38,762 nucleotides of DNA from Methylorubrum zatmanii (GTDB taxonomy: Bacteria > Pseudomonadota > Alphaproteobacteria > Rhizobiales > Beijerinckiaceae), in contig NZ_NKUI01000133.1 in assembly GCF_014845115.1 (NCBI RefSeq), forward strand, positions 1 to 38,762, written 5' to 3'. Each line of letters opens with the position of its first letter. Position 1 is the first letter of the stretch. The notes below the pieces were generated by a model. That model saw only the letters and a program-made list of their open reading frames with translations. It was not told the origin of the DNA and did no database searches. Below, piece after piece: positions 29,002 through 38,762 of this stretch. The position numbers and the translations under genes are program-made.

Positions 29002-30168
29002 ATGATGTCGCGCGCCGAACGCAGCCCCCTGGCCGATTGGTGGTGGACGGTCGATCGCGGCCTGCTCGCCGGCCTCGGCTGCCTGATGGTGGCCGGTCTG
29101 GTCTTCCTGATGGGCGGAGGCCCGCCGGTGGCCGAGCGCATCGGCCTGCCGACCTTCTACTTCCTGAACCGGCAGGCGATGTATCTCGCCCCGACCATCC
29201 TGCTCATCATCGCGGTGTCGTTCCTCTCGGTCCGGCACATCCGGCGATTCGCGCTCATCACCTGGGCGAGCGGCGTGCTGCTCTGCATCCTGGCCGGCAA
29301 GTTCGGGCCGGAGATCAAGGGCGCCCACCGCTGGATCCAGTTCGGATCCTTCGGCCTCCAGCCCTCGGAATTCGTGAAGCCCGCCTTCGTGGTGGTGGCC
29401 GCCTGGGCCTTCTCGGAGGGCGCCCAGCGCCGGGACATGCCCGGCGGCTTCCTGGCGATCCTGCTCCTGCCGATGACCATCGTGCCGCTGATCCTCCAGC
29501 CCGATTTCGGGCAGACCATGCTGATCACGATGGTGTGGTGCGCCCTGTTCTTCGTCGCCGGCCTGCACTGGTTCTGGGTGGCCGGCCTCGGCGTCCTCGG
29601 CCTGACGGGCGTGTTCGCGGCCTATACCTTCCTCCACCACGTCCGCGAGCGCATCAACCGCTTCATGGACCGCGATTCGGGCGACAGCTTCCAGGAATTC
29701 TGGTCGCGCGAATCGTTCAATTCCGGCGGCTGGTTCGGCACCGGGCCGGGGGAGGGCGTGGCCAAGCGCCACCTGCCCGACGCGCATACCGACTTCATCT
29801 TCTCCGTCACCGGCGAGGAATTCGGAGTGCTGGTCTGCCTGGGCCTCGTCGCCCTGTTCGCCTACATCGTCATCCGTGGGCTGAAGCTCGCCCGGCGCAC
29901 CGACGACACCTTCACGAGGCTCGCCATCACCGGACTGACCACGCTCTTCGGCCTCCAGGCCTGCATCAACATGGCGGTGAACACGCAGCTGATGCCGGCC
30001 AAGGGCATGACCCTGCCGTTCGTCTCCTATGGTGGCTCCTCGCTGATCTCGCTGGCCTTGGGCATGGGCTTCCTCGTGGCGCTCACCCGCAAGCGCCCGC
30101 GCACCACGGCGATCAGCCAGCGCCCGCCGGGCACCACGCCCTCGGCCGTTCCGGGATTGATGCAGTGA
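29002..30168 (+). CDS. ftsW: Septal peptidoglycan polymerase FtsW (SEDS)
   Basis: A 388-residue SEDS-family protein with about ten membrane helices starting at DRGLLAGLGCLMVAGLVFLM. Typical signatures are KGAHRWIQFGSFGLQPSEFVK, the conserved acidic site in LQPDFGQTM, RFMDRDSGDSFQ, and the C-terminal NTQLMPAKGMTLPFVSYGGS. FtsW polymerises lipid II into septal glycan together with the transpeptidase FtsI. The start ATG at 29002 (or the adjacent 29005) begins just before the conserved part; the frame also has an ATG at 28942 with no ribosome-binding site. Its stop overlaps the murG GTG. It is the first gene here of the division cluster. Confidence 0.96.
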   Translation: MMSRAERSPLADWWWTVDRGLLAGLGCLMVAGLVFLMGGGPPVAERIGLPTFYFLNRQAMYLAPTILLIIAVSFLSVRHIRRFALITWASGVLLCILAGKFGPEIKGAHRWIQFGSFGLQPSEFVKPAFVVVAAWAFSEGAQRRDMPGGFLAILLLPMTIVPLILQPDFGQTMLITMVWCALFFVAGLHWFWVAGLGVLGLTGVFAAYTFLHHVRERINRFMDRDSGDSFQEFWSRESFNSGGWFGTGPGEGVAKRHLPDAHTDFIFSVTGEEFGVLVCLGLVALFAYIVIRGLKLARRTDDTFTRLAITGLTTLFGLQACINMAVNTQLMPAKGMTLPFVSYGGSSLISLALGMGFLVALTRKRPRTTAISQRPPGTTPSAVPGLMQ

Positions 30169-31274
30169 CCGTCTTCACTCCCCTCATGCTCGTCTGTGCC
30201 GGCGGCACCGGCGGCCACCTGTTCCCGGCGCAGAGCCTCGCCTACGCCCTGAAGGCGCGCGGCATCCGCGTGGCGCTCGCCACCGATGCGCGGGTCGACG
30301 CGATCGCGGGCGACTTCCCGGCGGAAGAGATCGTCACCATCGCCGCCGCCACCCCATCGGGACGCTCGATGCTGCGCCGGGCCGGCGCCGTGCTGACCCT
30401 CGGGCGCGGCTTCGGGCAGGCGGCCCGGGCCGTGCGGCGGCTCAACCCGGCGGCGGTGGTCGGCTTCGGCGGCTACCCGACCGTGCCGCCGATGCTTGCC
30501 GCGCAGATCCTGCGGGTGCCGACCATCCTGCACGAGCAGAACGCGGTGATGGGCCGGGCCAACGGCTTCCTCGCCAAGGGCGCCCGGGTCATCGCCACCG
30601 GCTTCAAGGAGGTGCGCGGCGTCCCCGAGACAGCGACGGCGCGGCGGGTCCATACCGGCAATCCGATCCGGCCGGCGGTGCTGGCGGTGGCGGACACGCC
30701 CTATCCGGCCCTCGACGAGACGTCGCCGCTGCGCCTCCTCGTCTTCGGCGGCAGCCAGGGCGCCCGCGTCATGAGCGAGGTCGTGCCGGCAGCCCTGGAG
30801 AAGCTGCCCGACGATCTGCGCGCCCGGCTTCACCTCGTCCAGCAGGCGCGGCCCGAGGATCTGACGGCGGTGCAGAACCGGTATCTCGCCATGGGGCTCG
30901 GCGGCATCGAGGCGGCGCCCTTCTTCAAGGACCTGCCCGGCCGGATGGCCGCCGCCCATCTCGTCGTGGCCCGTTCGGGCGCCTCGACCGTGTCGGAACT
31001 CGCCGCCATCGGCCGCCCGGCGATCCTGGTGCCGCTGCCCGGCGCCCTCGATCAGGACCAGGCGGCCAATGCCGCGACCCTGGCCCAGATCGGCGCCGCG
31101 CTCTCGATTCCGCAGGGCGCCTTCACCCCCGACCGGCTCGCCGCCGAGTTGGTGGACCTGTTCGAGGCACCGCGGAAATTGACCCAGGCGGCCGCTGCCG
31201 CCAAAACCGCCCGCATCCTGGACGCCGCCGACCGCCTCGCCGCACTCGTCGTGGACACGGCGGCAGCCGCCTGA
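30165..31274 (+). CDS. murG: UDP-GlcNAc:lipid I N-acetylglucosaminyltransferase
   Basis: A 369-residue GT-B glycosyltransferase that adds GlcNAc to lipid I, forming lipid II, at the inner face of the cytoplasmic membrane. The N-terminal G-loop [12 protein letters not shown] is at residues 11-22; [12 protein letters not shown] and [11 protein letters not shown] are seen next; the C-terminal nucleotide-sugar-binding half has [16 protein letters not shown] and [20 protein letters not shown]. The start is GTG at 30165 overlapping the ftsW TGA (GTGA), a sign of translational coupling. An in-frame ATG at 30186 is a less likely alternative. Confidence 0.96.
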   Translation: MTVFTPLMLVCAGGTGGHLFPAQSLAYALKARGIRVALATDARVDAIAGDFPAEEIVTIAAATPSGRSMLRRAGAVLTLGRGFGQAARAVRRLNPAAVVGFGGYPTVPPMLAAQILRVPTILHEQNAVMGRANGFLAKGARVIATGFKEVRGVPETATARRVHTGNPIRPAVLAVADTPYPALDETSPLRLLVFGGSQGARVMSEVVPAALEKLPDDLRARLHLVQQARPEDLTAVQNRYLAMGLGGIEAAPFFKDLPGRMAAAHLVVARSGASTVSELAAIGRPAILVPLPGALDQDQAANAATLAQIGAALSIPQGAFTPDRLAAELVDLFEAPRKLTQAAAAAKTARILDAADRLAALVVDTAAAA

Positions 31275-31320
31275 TCCCGTCTCGGGCCCCGCGCGCCCGG
31301 GGGCCTCAAAGGTTCGTCAC

Positions 31321-32727
31321 ATGAAGCTGCCCGAAAAGCTCGGCCCCATCCACTTCATCGGTATCGGCGGCATCGGCATGTCCGGCATCGCCGAGGTGAT
31401 GGCCGAACTCGGCTACACCGTGCAGGGCTCGGACGCGAACGACAACGCCAACGTTCGCCGGCTCGCCAAGAACGGCATCCGCACCTTCGTCGGCCACAAG
31501 CCGGAAAACGTCGAGAACGCGGCCCTGGTGGTGGTCTCGACCGCGATCCGCCGCGACAATCCGGAGCTGATCGCCGCCCGCGAGCGCCGCCTGCCGGTGG
31601 TGCGCCGTGCCGAGATGCTGGCGGAGCTGATGCGCTTCAAGTCGTGCGTCGCGGTGGCCGGCACCCATGGCAAGACCACCACGACCTCGCTGGTCGCCAC
31701 CCTGCTCGATGCCGGCGACTTCGATCCGACCGTCATCAACGGCGGCATCATCAACGCCTACGACACCAATGCCCGCATGGGCGCAGGCGACTGGATGGTG
31801 GTGGAGGCCGACGAATCCGACGGCACCTTCCTCAAGCTGCCGGCCGATGTCGCCATCGTCACCAATATCGACCCTGAGCATCTCGACCATTTCGGCTCGT
31901 TCGAGGCGATCAAGGACGCCTTCCGGCGCTTCATCGACAACATCCCGTTCTACGGCTTCGCGGTGATGTGCATCGACCATCCGATCGTTCAGGATCTGGT
32001 CGGCCATATTGAGGACCGGCGCATCATCACCTACGGCGAGAACCCGCAGGCCGATGTGCGCCTGATCGACATCGACCTGAAGGGCGGCCAGAGCCGGTTC
32101 CGGGTGATGATCCGCGACCGCCGCCCCGGCTTCCGCATGGAGATCGAGGATCTGGTCCTGCCGATGCCGGGCCGCCACAACGCCCTCAACGCCACGGCGG
32201 CGCTGGCGGTGGCCCACGAGCTCGGCGTCCCGGCGGAGACGATCCGCAAGGCGCTGGCCGGCTTCGGCGGCGTCAAGCGCCGCTTCACCCGCACCGGCGA
32301 GTGGAACGGCGCGGCGATCTTCGACGATTACGGCCACCATCCGGTCGAGATCCAGGCGGTGCTGCGCGCCGCCCGCTCCTCCACCGACGGCAACGTCATC
32401 GCCGTGGTGCAGCCGCACCGCTACTCGCGCCTGCAATCCCTGTTCGAGGATTTCTGCACCTGCTTCAACGATGCCGACACGGTCATCGTCGCCCCGGTCT
32501 ACGCGGCGGGCGAGGCGCCGATCGAGGGGATCGACCGCGATTCGCTCATCGCCGGCCTGAAGGCGCGCGGCCATCGCGACGCGGTGGCGCTGGATCGCCC
32601 GGAGGATCTCGCCGGCATCGTCGCCACCCGCGCCCAGCCGGGCGACTACGTGGTGTGCCTCGGCGCCGGCACGATCACCCAATGGGCCTATGCCCTGCCG
32701 GGGGAACTGGCGGCGCTGAAGGGGTGA
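31321..32727 (+). CDS. murC: UDP-N-acetylmuramate--L-alanine ligase
   Basis: A 468-residue Mur ligase that attaches L-Ala to UDP-MurNAc with ATP, in the cytoplasm. The N-terminal Rossmann-like domain starts [17 protein letters not shown]. The ATP P-loop GTHGKTTT is at residues 114-121, followed by the Mg-binding acidic region [12 protein letters not shown] and [11 protein letters not shown]. The C-terminal domain contains [13 protein letters not shown] and QPHRYSR. The ATG at 31321 follows AAAGG. It is separated from murG by 46 nt and from murB by an unusual 516 nt. Confidence 0.97.
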   Translation: MKLPEKLGPIHFIGIGGIGMSGIAEVMAELGYTVQGSDANDNANVRRLAKNGIRTFVGHKPENVENAALVVVSTAIRRDNPELIAARERRLPVVRRAEMLAELMRFKSCVAVAGTHGKTTTTSLVATLLDAGDFDPTVINGGIINAYDTNARMGAGDWMVVEADESDGTFLKLPADVAIVTNIDPEHLDHFGSFEAIKDAFRRFIDNIPFYGFAVMCIDHPIVQDLVGHIEDRRIITYGENPQADVRLIDIDLKGGQSRFRVMIRDRRPGFRMEIEDLVLPMPGRHNALNATAALAVAHELGVPAETIRKALAGFGGVKRRFTRTGEWNGAAIFDDYGHHPVEIQAVLRAARSSTDGNVIAVVQPHRYSRLQSLFEDFCTCFNDADTVIVAPVYAAGEAPIEGIDRDSLIAGLKARGHRDAVALDRPEDLAGIVATRAQPGDYVVCLGAGTITQWAYALPGELAALKG

Positions 32728-33243
32728 GCCTGATGCGCGAGCATCACCGGCCGGCCGGTTCAGGCACCGAATCCTCGGCGTCGATGGCGAGGGGCCGTGC
32801 GATACGCTGGTAGTCGCCGGCCCGCCGACGACGGTGATCGTCTCGTTCAAGAGCCTGCTTGACCAGCACATGCTGACGCATCCGGCCCCCCTCATGCTGA
32901 GATGCTGCGCCAGCAGCCTCGAAGCACCTCGCGGCGCTTTCCCGAGAAGACCAGTTCTGCGGGATCGTCGGTCCGGAGTGCGTCGAGGCCAAGCCGACGC
33001 TCGGCGCCTCAGCGCGAGGAGGGGAGACATGCCAGACAGCATCGGCCGAACAGGCTCTCGGTGCCTCGATGGTGATGGTGCGTTCGGACGGATCGTCTGC
33101 GAGTTGCCGGAAGTTGCTCCGGATCGATTTCTCAGCGTTGCGCGGCATCCGGCTCAAGGCACGGGCGGCCGCACGCGCGATCACCAGCCTCCGTCCCACC
33201 GCGATCTCTCGCGAGAAGCGATCGACACGAGCGACAGGTTAGC
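32728..33243. other. 516-nt gap between murC and murB without an intact gene
   Basis: No reading frame here looks like an intact protein. On the plus strand an 18-27 codon frame starts right after murC and stops; the remaining frames are Arg-rich GC-DNA artefacts. On the minus strand the first part of the 151-codon frame (33199-32744) resembles the N-terminus of a ParE/RelE toxin; the rest has no recognisable character. The stretch may be a worn insertion inside the otherwise tightly packed cluster. Confidence 0.5.
33064..33199 (-). pseudogene. Possible ParE/RelE-type toxin fragment
   Basis: The minus-strand frame from GTG 33199 reads [20 protein letters not shown], then [18 protein letters not shown]. 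This resembles the N-terminal helical hairpin of ParE/RelE toxins (an ARAAxRALxxMP...IRxxxxxLAxDP pattern). The C-terminal beta-sheet part, normally with a G-x-R-x-R-V-G-x-W-R motif, is absent in all frames nearby. No antitoxin gene is visible next to it. This is a resemblance by eye and may be chance. Confidence 0.3.
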
Positions 33244-34170
33244 ATGACCGCGCACTCCCTCATCGACGACATCCGCGCCGCTGTGCCTCAGCTCCGTGGC
33301 CGGCTGCTCGAAAACCAGTCGCTCGCCGACCTGACATGGTTTCGCGTCGGCGGCCCGGCGGAGCTTCTGTTCAGCCCGGCCGACGAGGAGGATCTGGCCG
33401 CCTTCCTCGCGGCCCTCGACCCGTCCGTTCCGGTCACCGTGATCGGCCTCGGCTCGAACCTGATCGTGCGCGACGGCGGCATCCCCGGCGTGACGATCCG
33501 GCTCGGCGGCAAGGCCTTCGGCTCGGTCGAGATCGACGGCGAGACCATCCGCGCCGGCACGGCGGTGCCGGACATGCGCCTCGCCAAGGCGGCGGCCGAA
33601 GCCTCCCTCGACGGGCTCGCCTTCTTCCGCGGCATTCCGGGCTCGGTCGGAGGAGCTCTGCGCATGAATGCCGGAGCCCATGGCGGCGAGACCACCGACG
33701 TGCTGATACAAGCCCGCGGCATCGATCGGACGGGCACCGTGCGCACCTTCACCCATACCGAGATGGGCTTCCGCTACCGCCACTCCTCGGCCCCCGACGA
33801 CGTGATCTTCACCTCCGCCCTGTTCCGGGGCCGACCCGGACACCGCGACGAGATCGAGGCGGAGATGGAGCGGGTCACCGCCGCCCGCGAGGCGGCCCAG
33901 CCGATCCGCGAGCGCACCGGCGGCTCGACCTTCAAGAACCCGGAAGGCGGGAAGGCGTGGCAGCTGATCGACGCCGCCGGCTGCCGGGGGCTGACCCTGG
34001 GCGGCGCCCAGGTCTCGGAGATGCATTGCAACTTCCTGATCAACCGCGGCGGTGCCACCGCCTCCGACATCGAGGGCCTGGGCGAGGAAGTGCGTCGCCG
34101 GGTGCGGGAGCATGCGGGCGTCGAGCTGCACTGGGAGATCAAGCGGATCGGCGTCGCCGCTGAACGCTGA
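33244..34170 (+). CDS. murB: UDP-N-acetylenolpyruvoylglucosamine reductase
   Basis: A 308-residue FAD-dependent enzyme that reduces UDP-GlcNAc-enolpyruvate to UDP-MurNAc with NADPH. The FAD-binding domain shows [30 protein letters not shown] and [20 protein letters not shown]; the substrate domain has GFRYRHSS, and the catalytic Ser region is [18 protein letters not shown]. The ending HWEIKRIG is normal for the family. The ATG at 33244 has ACAGG upstream. It follows the 516-nt gap and precedes ddl by 52 nt. Confidence 0.97.
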   Translation: MTAHSLIDDIRAAVPQLRGRLLENQSLADLTWFRVGGPAELLFSPADEEDLAAFLAALDPSVPVTVIGLGSNLIVRDGGIPGVTIRLGGKAFGSVEIDGETIRAGTAVPDMRLAKAAAEASLDGLAFFRGIPGSVGGALRMNAGAHGGETTDVLIQARGIDRTGTVRTFTHTEMGFRYRHSSAPDDVIFTSALFRGRPGHRDEIEAEMERVTAAREAAQPIRERTGGSTFKNPEGGKAWQLIDAAGCRGLTLGGAQVSEMHCNFLINRGGATASDIEGLGEEVRRRVREHAGVELHWEIKRIGVAAER

Positions 34171-34222
34171 CCTCGCCCCGACACCTGCCCGAGAATCGCG
34201 ATCGTCCGAACGGAGCCCCATC

Positions 34223-35146
34223 ATGTCCAAGCACGTCGCCGTCCTGATGGGCGGCTGGTCCTCCGAGCGGGAGATCTCCCTGCGGTCCGGCAATGCCTGC
34301 GCCGACGCGCTGGAAGGGGAGGGGTATCGCGTCACGCGGGTCGATGTCGGCCCCGACATCGCGAGCGTTCTGACCGACCTCAGGCCGGACGCGGCCCTCA
34401 ATGCCCTGCACGGGCCGGCGGGCGAGGACGGCACGATCCAGGGCCTCCTGGAGATCCTGAAGATCCCCTACAGCCATTCCGGCGTGCTGGCCTCCGCGCT
34501 CGCGATGCACAAGGAGCGTGCCAAAACGGTCATGAAAGCGGCCGGCGTGAGCGTTCCGGAGGGCCGGGTCGTTAACCGTCATGATGCGGCGAAGTCACAC
34601 CCGTTAACCCCTCCCTACGTCGTGAAGCCCATCGCCGAGGGCTCCTCCATGGGGGTCATCATCGTGCGCGAGGAGCGCTCGCATCCGCCTCAGATCCTGG
34701 CTTCCGACGCATGGGTCTATGGCGAGGAAGTCCTTGTAGAGACTTACGTTGCCGGCCGCGAGCTGACCTGCGCGGTGCTGGGGGACCGGGCCCTCGGAGT
34801 GACCGAGATCAAGCCCGTCTCGGGGGAGTGGTACGACTTCGACGCCAAGTACGCCGGAGGGGGGTCGATCCACGTCCTTCCGGCGGATCTTAAACTAAAT
34901 GTTTACCAGCGTGTCCAAGAGTTGGCGTTAACGGCGCATCAAGCACTGGGATGCCGTGGCGTCAGCCGTGCCGACCTTCGTTACGACGACACGCCGGGTG
35001 GAACCGGCGCCCTCGTCGTCCTGGAGGTCAACACGCAGCCAGGGATGACCCAGACGAGCCTTGTGCCGGAGATCGCGGCCCACGCAGGCCTGAGTTTCGG
35101 TGAACTCGTCCGATGGATGGTGGAGGACGCTTCTCTCAACCGCTGA
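34223..35146 (+). CDS. ddl: D-alanine--D-alanine ligase
   Basis: A 307-residue ATP-grasp ligase making the D-Ala-D-Ala dipeptide for the muropeptide stem. It shows [19 protein letters not shown] at the N-terminus, [19 protein letters not shown], the ATP-grasp core [14 protein letters not shown] and the metal-binding [14 protein letters not shown] near the C-terminus. The ATG at 34223 has CGGAG upstream. Its last 34 nt overlap the ftsQ start. Codons at about 34885-34935 are unusually AT-rich for this genome; see the separate regulatory entry. Confidence 0.97.
   Translation: MSKHVAVLMGGWSSEREISLRSGNACADALEGEGYRVTRVDVGPDIASVLTDLRPDAALNALHGPAGEDGTIQGLLEILKIPYSHSGVLASALAMHKERAKTVMKAAGVSVPEGRVVNRHDAAKSHPLTPPYVVKPIAEGSSMGVIIVREERSHPPQILASDAWVYGEEVLVETYVAGRELTCAVLGDRALGVTEIKPVSGEWYDFDAKYAGGGSIHVLPADLKLNVYQRVQELALTAHQALGCRGVSRADLRYDDTPGGTGALVVLEVNTQPGMTQTSLVPEIAAHAGLSFGELVRWMVEDASLNR
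34890..34932 (+). promoter_or_regulatory. AT-rich, GTTAAC-containing patch inside ddl, possible ftsQA promoter region
   Basis: Within ddl, TTAAACTAAATGTTTA (34890-34905) and GTTAAC (34927-34932) use rare codons such as CTA and TTA in a gene otherwise near 67% G+C. Further GTTAACC motifs lie at 34571 and 34603 in ddl and at 28922 before ftsW. CtrA, the alphaproteobacterial cell-cycle regulator, binds TTAA-N7-TTAA; none of these is a perfect match. In Caulobacter the ftsQA promoter lies within ddl, which is why this is noted. Confidence 0.25.
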
Positions 35147-36051
35147 ACGCCGCCGGTACCCCCGGCAGCGGCGGATTCCTCGCGGGCTTGCGGCTCCCGA
35201 GGATCCTCAGGCGGTTCTCGTCGGCGCGCCGCCTCCGGCCGGCGGTGCCGATCGAGGCGCGCGTGCCGCGGCTCGCGGGCACGGCGCTGATCGCCGGCCT
35301 CGCCGGCGGCATCGCGATGGCCGGCTTCGTCGCGAGCGGGCGCTACGACAGCTTCGTCGCCGAGAACGGCCGCCCGCTGGACATCCTCGCCCGGCTGGCC
35401 GGCTTCGGCGTCGAGCGGGTCACCATCACCGGCATCTCGCGGATGTACGAGCGCGAGGTGCTGCAGACCGCCGGCATCGACTGGCGCTCCTCCGTGCCGT
35501 TCCTCGATGTCGATCAGACCCGCGAGCGGCTGCTCACGGAGAAGCTGATCGCCAGCGTCTCGGTGCGCAAGCTCTACCCCAACGAGATCGTCATCAACCA
35601 AGTCGAGCGGGAACCCGCCGCGCTCTGGCAGCAGAACGGCGAGATTCAGGTGATCGCCGCCGACGGCAAGGTGATCGACGACCTGCGCGACGAACGCTAC
35701 CTCAACCTTCCCCTCGTGGTCGGCGCCGGCGCCAACGAGCGGCTGGAGGAATATCTCCGCCTCGTCGAGGCTGCCGGCCCCCTGGGCTCGCGCATCCGCG
35801 CGGGCACCTATGTCTCGGGCCGGCGCTGGACGCTCAAGCTCGACGGCGTCGATATCCGCCTTCCCGAGACCGATCCCGCCGCGGCGCTGGCCCGGCTGGT
35901 CCGGCTGGAGCGCGAGAACAAGCTTCTGGAAAAGGACATCATCGCCGTCGACCTGCGCATGGCCGACCGCGTCGTGGTGCGCCTGACCGAGGAGGCCGCG
36001 GCCGCGAGGGCCGAGAGTCGCAAGAAGCCGAAGAAGGGGACGGCGACATGA
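35113..36051 (+). CDS. ftsQ: Cell division protein FtsQ
   Basis: A 312-residue bitopic divisome protein. An Arg-rich cytoplasmic N-terminus (about residues 1-55) and one membrane helix ([20 protein letters not shown]) precede the periplasmic POTRA domain ([20 protein letters not shown], about 96-165) and the beta domain with [18 protein letters not shown] and [14 protein letters not shown]. FtsQ links FtsL/FtsB to the rest of the septal machine. The start at 35113 overlaps ddl by 34 nt. The tail is Lys/Arg/Ala-rich and ends [10 protein letters not shown]. The stop codon overlaps a tiny 18-codon frame leading to ftsA. Confidence 0.95.
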   Translation: MDGGGRFSQPLNAAGTPGSGGFLAGLRLPRILRRFSSARRLRPAVPIEARVPRLAGTALIAGLAGGIAMAGFVASGRYDSFVAENGRPLDILARLAGFGVERVTITGISRMYEREVLQTAGIDWRSSVPFLDVDQTRERLLTEKLIASVSVRKLYPNEIVINQVEREPAALWQQNGEIQVIAADGKVIDDLRDERYLNLPLVVGAGANERLEEYLRLVEAAGPLGSRIRAGTYVSGRRWTLKLDGVDIRLPETDPAAALARLVRLERENKLLEKDIIAVDLRMADRVVVRLTEEAAAARAESRKKPKKGTAT

Positions 36052-36110
36052 GCGCCTCCCGAGCCGACCTCGTCTCCGCCCCCTCTCGCCGCGTATTCCG
36101 GTAGCGTCCG

Positions 36111-37433
36111 ATGCAGACCCATCACGGCCTCACGCCGCGCCTGAAGCCGCTCTCCGCCCGCCGGAGCGCGACGCTCTCGGTGCTCGATATCGGCACCAGC
36201 AAGGTGGTTTGTCTGATCGCCGAGTTGCAGCCGGCGGAACAGCTCTCGACCCTGCGCGGGCGCACCCATCTCGCCCGGATCATCGGCATCGGCCATCAGC
36301 GCTCCCTCGGCCTCAAGGGCGGCGCCATCGTCGATCTGGAAGCCGCCGAGGGCGCGATCCGTCAGGCGGTTCACGCCGCCGAGCGGATGGCCAAGGCCGA
36401 AGTCCAATCGGTCATCGTCAACATCTCCGGCGGTCGCATCGCCTCGCAGCATTTCGAGGCGCGGGTGAACGTGCGCTCGGGCACCGTGACCGGCGCCGAC
36501 GTGGAGCGCGTGCTGGAAACCGCGAGCGCCCACGGTGTCAGTCCCGGCCGGGCGGTGCTGCACGCCCTGCCGACCGGCTACGCCCTCGACGGGCAGGGTG
36601 CGGTGATCGATCCCTCGGGCATGATCGGCAACGCCCTGGGCGTCGATCTCCACGTGGTGACCGCCGAGGCGGCCGCCGCGCGCAACCTGATGCTCGCGGT
36701 CGAGCATTGCCATCTCGGCGTCGACGCGGTGATCGCCACGCCCTACGCCGCCGGCCTGTCGGCCCTGGTGGACGACGAAGCGGAACTCGGCTGCGCCGTG
36801 GTCGATATGGGCGGCGGCACCACCAGCGTCGGCGTCTTCATGGGCGGCCATCTCGTCCATTGCGACGCGGTGGCGGTCGGCGGCCATCACGTCACCATGG
36901 ACATCGCCCGCGGCCTCTCGACCCGGGTCTCCGTCGCCGAGCGGCTCAAGACCCTCTACGGCTCGGCCATCGCCACCGCCTCCGACGAGCGCGACATGAT
37001 CGCCGTGCACGGCGTCGGCGAGGACGAGGGCGAGGCGCCGGGCCACGTGCCGCGTTCGCAGCTCGTCCGCATCGTCAAGCCGCGGGTCGAGGAAGTGCTC
37101 GAACTCGTGCGCGACCGCCTCCGTGGCGCCGGCTTCGGCGCCCAGGCCGGGCGCCGGGTGGTGCTCACCGGCGGCGCCAGCCAGCTCGTCGGCCTGCCCG
37201 AGGTGGCTCGCCGCATCCTCCAGGGACAGGTCCGGATCGGGCGCCCGCTGGGCATCCGCGGCCTGCCGGAAGCCGCCAAGGGGCCCGCCTTCTCGGCCTC
37301 GGTCGGCCTGCTGGTCTACCCGCAGGTCGCGCACGCGGAACATTTCGAGCCGCGGGGGCAGGGCGCCTTCGCCGGCACGGGAACGGACGGATACTTTTCG
37401 CGGGTCGGTCGCTGGATCCGGGAAAGCTTCTGA
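36111..37433 (+). CDS. ftsA: Cell division protein FtsA
   Basis: A 440-residue actin-like ATPase that anchors FtsZ to the membrane. Phosphate-binding motifs [16 protein letters not shown] (near residue 24) and [17 protein letters not shown] (near 230) are clear, as are [20 protein letters not shown] (1C domain region) and [21 protein letters not shown]. The C-terminus [10 protein letters not shown] is an amphipathic membrane-targeting helix. The ATG at 36111 has only a weak ribosome-binding site and comes 59 nt after ftsQ. A 100-nt gap with a short hairpin (GCGTCCGAAGGACGT) lies before ftsZ. Confidence 0.96.
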   Translation: MQTHHGLTPRLKPLSARRSATLSVLDIGTSKVVCLIAELQPAEQLSTLRGRTHLARIIGIGHQRSLGLKGGAIVDLEAAEGAIRQAVHAAERMAKAEVQSVIVNISGGRIASQHFEARVNVRSGTVTGADVERVLETASAHGVSPGRAVLHALPTGYALDGQGAVIDPSGMIGNALGVDLHVVTAEAAAARNLMLAVEHCHLGVDAVIATPYAAGLSALVDDEAELGCAVVDMGGGTTSVGVFMGGHLVHCDAVAVGGHHVTMDIARGLSTRVSVAERLKTLYGSAIATASDERDMIAVHGVGEDEGEAPGHVPRSQLVRIVKPRVEEVLELVRDRLRGAGFGAQAGRRVVLTGGASQLVGLPEVARRILQGQVRIGRPLGIRGLPEAAKGPAFSASVGLLVYPQVAHAEHFEPRGQGAFAGTGTDGYFSRVGRWIRESF

Positions 37434-37533
37434 GGAACGGCCCCGCCGCCGCGAGGCGAGCGGGGAACAAGAACAGGGCAGGCGTCCGAAGGACGTCCAA
37501 CAGGCAATCGAAAGTCACGAAGGGCAAGATCAC

Positions 37534-38762
37534 ATGGCCATCTCTCTTCAGGCTCCGGACATCCGGGAACTCAAGCCCCGCATCACCGTCTTCGGCGTCG
37601 GCGGTGCCGGCGGCAATGCCGTCAACAACATGATCGAGTCCGGCCTGATCGGCTGCGAGTTCGTCGTGGCCAACACCGATGCCCAGGCGCTCACCTCCTC
37701 GAAGGCCGAGCGGGTGATCCAGATGGGCATCGGCGTGACCCAGGGGCTCGGCGCCGGCTCGCACCCGGAAGTCGGCTCGGCGGCGGCCGAGGAGGTCATC
37801 GACGAGATCCGCGACCAGCTCTCGGGCGCCCACATGGCCTTCATCACCGCCGGCATGGGCGGTGGCACCGGCACCGGCGCGGCCCCCGTCATCGCCCGCG
37901 CAGCGCGTGAGATGGGCATCCTCACGGTCGGCGTCGTGACCAAGCCGTTCCAGTTCGAGGGCATGCGCCGGATGCGCACGGCGGAGGCCGGCATCCAGGA
38001 GCTTCAGGCGGCGGTCGATACCCTGATCGTCATCCCGAACCAGAACCTGTTCCGGGTCGCCAACGAGAAGACCACCTTCGCCGACGCCTTCGCCATGGCC
38101 GATCAGGTGCTCTACTCGGGCGTTGCCTGCATCACCGACCTGATGGTCAAGGAAGGCCTGATCAACCTCGACTTCGCCGACGTGCGCGCGATCATGCGCG
38201 GCATGGGCAAGGCGATGATGGGCACCGGCGAGGCCTCGGGCGAGAACCGCGCCAACCGCGCGGCGGAAGCCGCCATCGCCAACCCGCTCCTCGACGACGT
38301 CTCGATGAAGGGCGCCCGCGGCCTGCTGATCTCGATCACCGGCGGCTCCGACCTCACCCTCTACGAGCTGGACGAGGCCGCCACCCGCATCCGCGAGGAG
38401 GTCGATCAGGACGCCAACATCATCCTCGGCGCCACCTTCGACGAGAGCCTCGACGGCATCATCCGCGTGTCGGTGGTCGCCACCGGCATCGAGCCGGCGC
38501 TGATCTCGGCCGATTCCCCGAACAACCCGGAGATCGCCCAGACCGAGCAGCGCATCGCCGAGGTCGCCGAGCGTCTGCGCTCCGAGGCCCGGGCCCGCGC
38601 CTCCGCGGCCCTGAGCCCCGCCTCGACCCATCAGCCCGTCCAGCGCGCCGCCGCTCCCGAGCCGCAGCCCGCCCCGGCCCCGGCGCCCCGCTCCATCCTG
38701 ACCGAGGCCACCGCGCCAGAGCCCCTGCGCGTCGAGACCGCCCCGGCGATGCACCACCACGA
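37534..38762 (+). CDS. ftsZ: Cell division protein FtsZ (3' end outside the window)
   Basis: The first 409 codons of FtsZ; the reading frame is open at the window edge. It is the tubulin-like GTPase forming the Z-ring. [20 protein letters not shown] begins the GTP-binding domain, the tubulin signature GGGTGTG is at residues 109-115, and [11 protein letters not shown] (T7-loop, catalytic Asp) follows. The globular domain ends near residue 320, after which the Ala/Pro-rich disordered linker starts ([13 protein letters not shown]). The missing part should hold the rest of the linker and the conserved C-terminal peptide that binds FtsA. The ATG at 37534 has AGGG upstream. Confidence 0.97.
   Translation, partial: MAISLQAPDIRELKPRITVFGVGGAGGNAVNNMIESGLIGCEFVVANTDAQALTSSKAERVIQMGIGVTQGLGAGSHPEVGSAAAEEVIDEIRDQLSGAHMAFITAGMGGGTGTGAAPVIARAAREMGILTVGVVTKPFQFEGMRRMRTAEAGIQELQAAVDTLIVIPNQNLFRVANEKTTFADAFAMADQVLYSGVACITDLMVKEGLINLDFADVRAIMRGMGKAMMGTGEASGENRANRAAEAAIANPLLDDVSMKGARGLLISITGGSDLTLYELDEAATRIREEVDQDANIILGATFDESLDGIIRVSVVATGIEPALISADSPNNPEIAQTEQRIAEVAERLRSEARARASAALSPASTHQPVQRAAAPEPQPAPAPAPRSILTEATAPEPLRVETAPAMHHH

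Noticed and set aside
31306..33042. 578-codon minus-strand frame over murC
   Set aside because: Antisense shadow of murC; no ribosome-binding site and no recognisable protein character.

Overview
The window is high-GC DNA (about 70% by eye). The gene set, the gene order and the shape of the cell-division cluster suggest an alphaproteobacterium of the Hyphomicrobiales, most like Methylobacterium/Methylorubrum. That placement is an inference from recall, not a database match. No rRNA, tRNA or CRISPR array was seen.

Layout. 1-2.6 kb: a cyclic-nucleotide-binding protein, a small secreted protein, a VOC-fold protein, an L,D-transpeptidase lipoprotein and a 50-residue DUF3096-type membrane protein. 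2.9-5.6 kb: pyruvate phosphate dikinase (ppdK). 5.8-7.8 kb: a small membrane protein, a SleB-type cell-wall hydrolase and an unknown 126-residue protein. 7.8-10.6 kb: a DUF2946-like protein followed by a TonB-dependent receptor, a possible metal-uptake pair. 10.6-16.6 kb, minus strand: a corrinoid uptake locus consisting of a cobalamin riboswitch, btuB, btuF, btuC, btuD and an uncharacterised gene that overlaps btuD. 16.6-18.97 kb: an AT-rich, foreign-looking patch with a ParB/DGQHR-like gene and a decayed Phd-VapC-type toxin-antitoxin pair. 19-28.7 kb: guaA, a secreted esterase, an rsmB-like methyltransferase, a small lipoprotein, a panE-like reductase, two tandem paralogous secreted proteins, a 39-residue membrane ORF and guaB. 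29-38.76 kb, plus strand: the distal half of the division and cell-wall cluster, ftsW-murG-murC-(516-nt gap)-murB-ddl-ftsQ-ftsA-ftsZ, with ftsZ cut by the window edge.

How the genes work together. ftsW to ftsZ make, flip or polymerise and position septal peptidoglycan: MurG, MurC, MurB and Ddl act in precursor synthesis, FtsW polymerises glycan, and FtsQ/A/Z form the divisome. guaA and guaB, both on the minus strand but about 6.7 kb apart, perform the two steps from IMP to GMP. The btu genes import cobalamin and are probably shut off by the riboswitch when B12 is plentiful; a base-paired block over the btuB ribosome-binding site is visible.

The most unusual parts are the uncharacterised last gene of the B12 locus, the DUF2946/TonB-receptor pair, the twin secreted proteins that share an upstream motif, the decayed island, the non-coding-looking gap between murC and murB, and an AT-rich rare-codon patch inside ddl that may hide a cell-cycle promoter.
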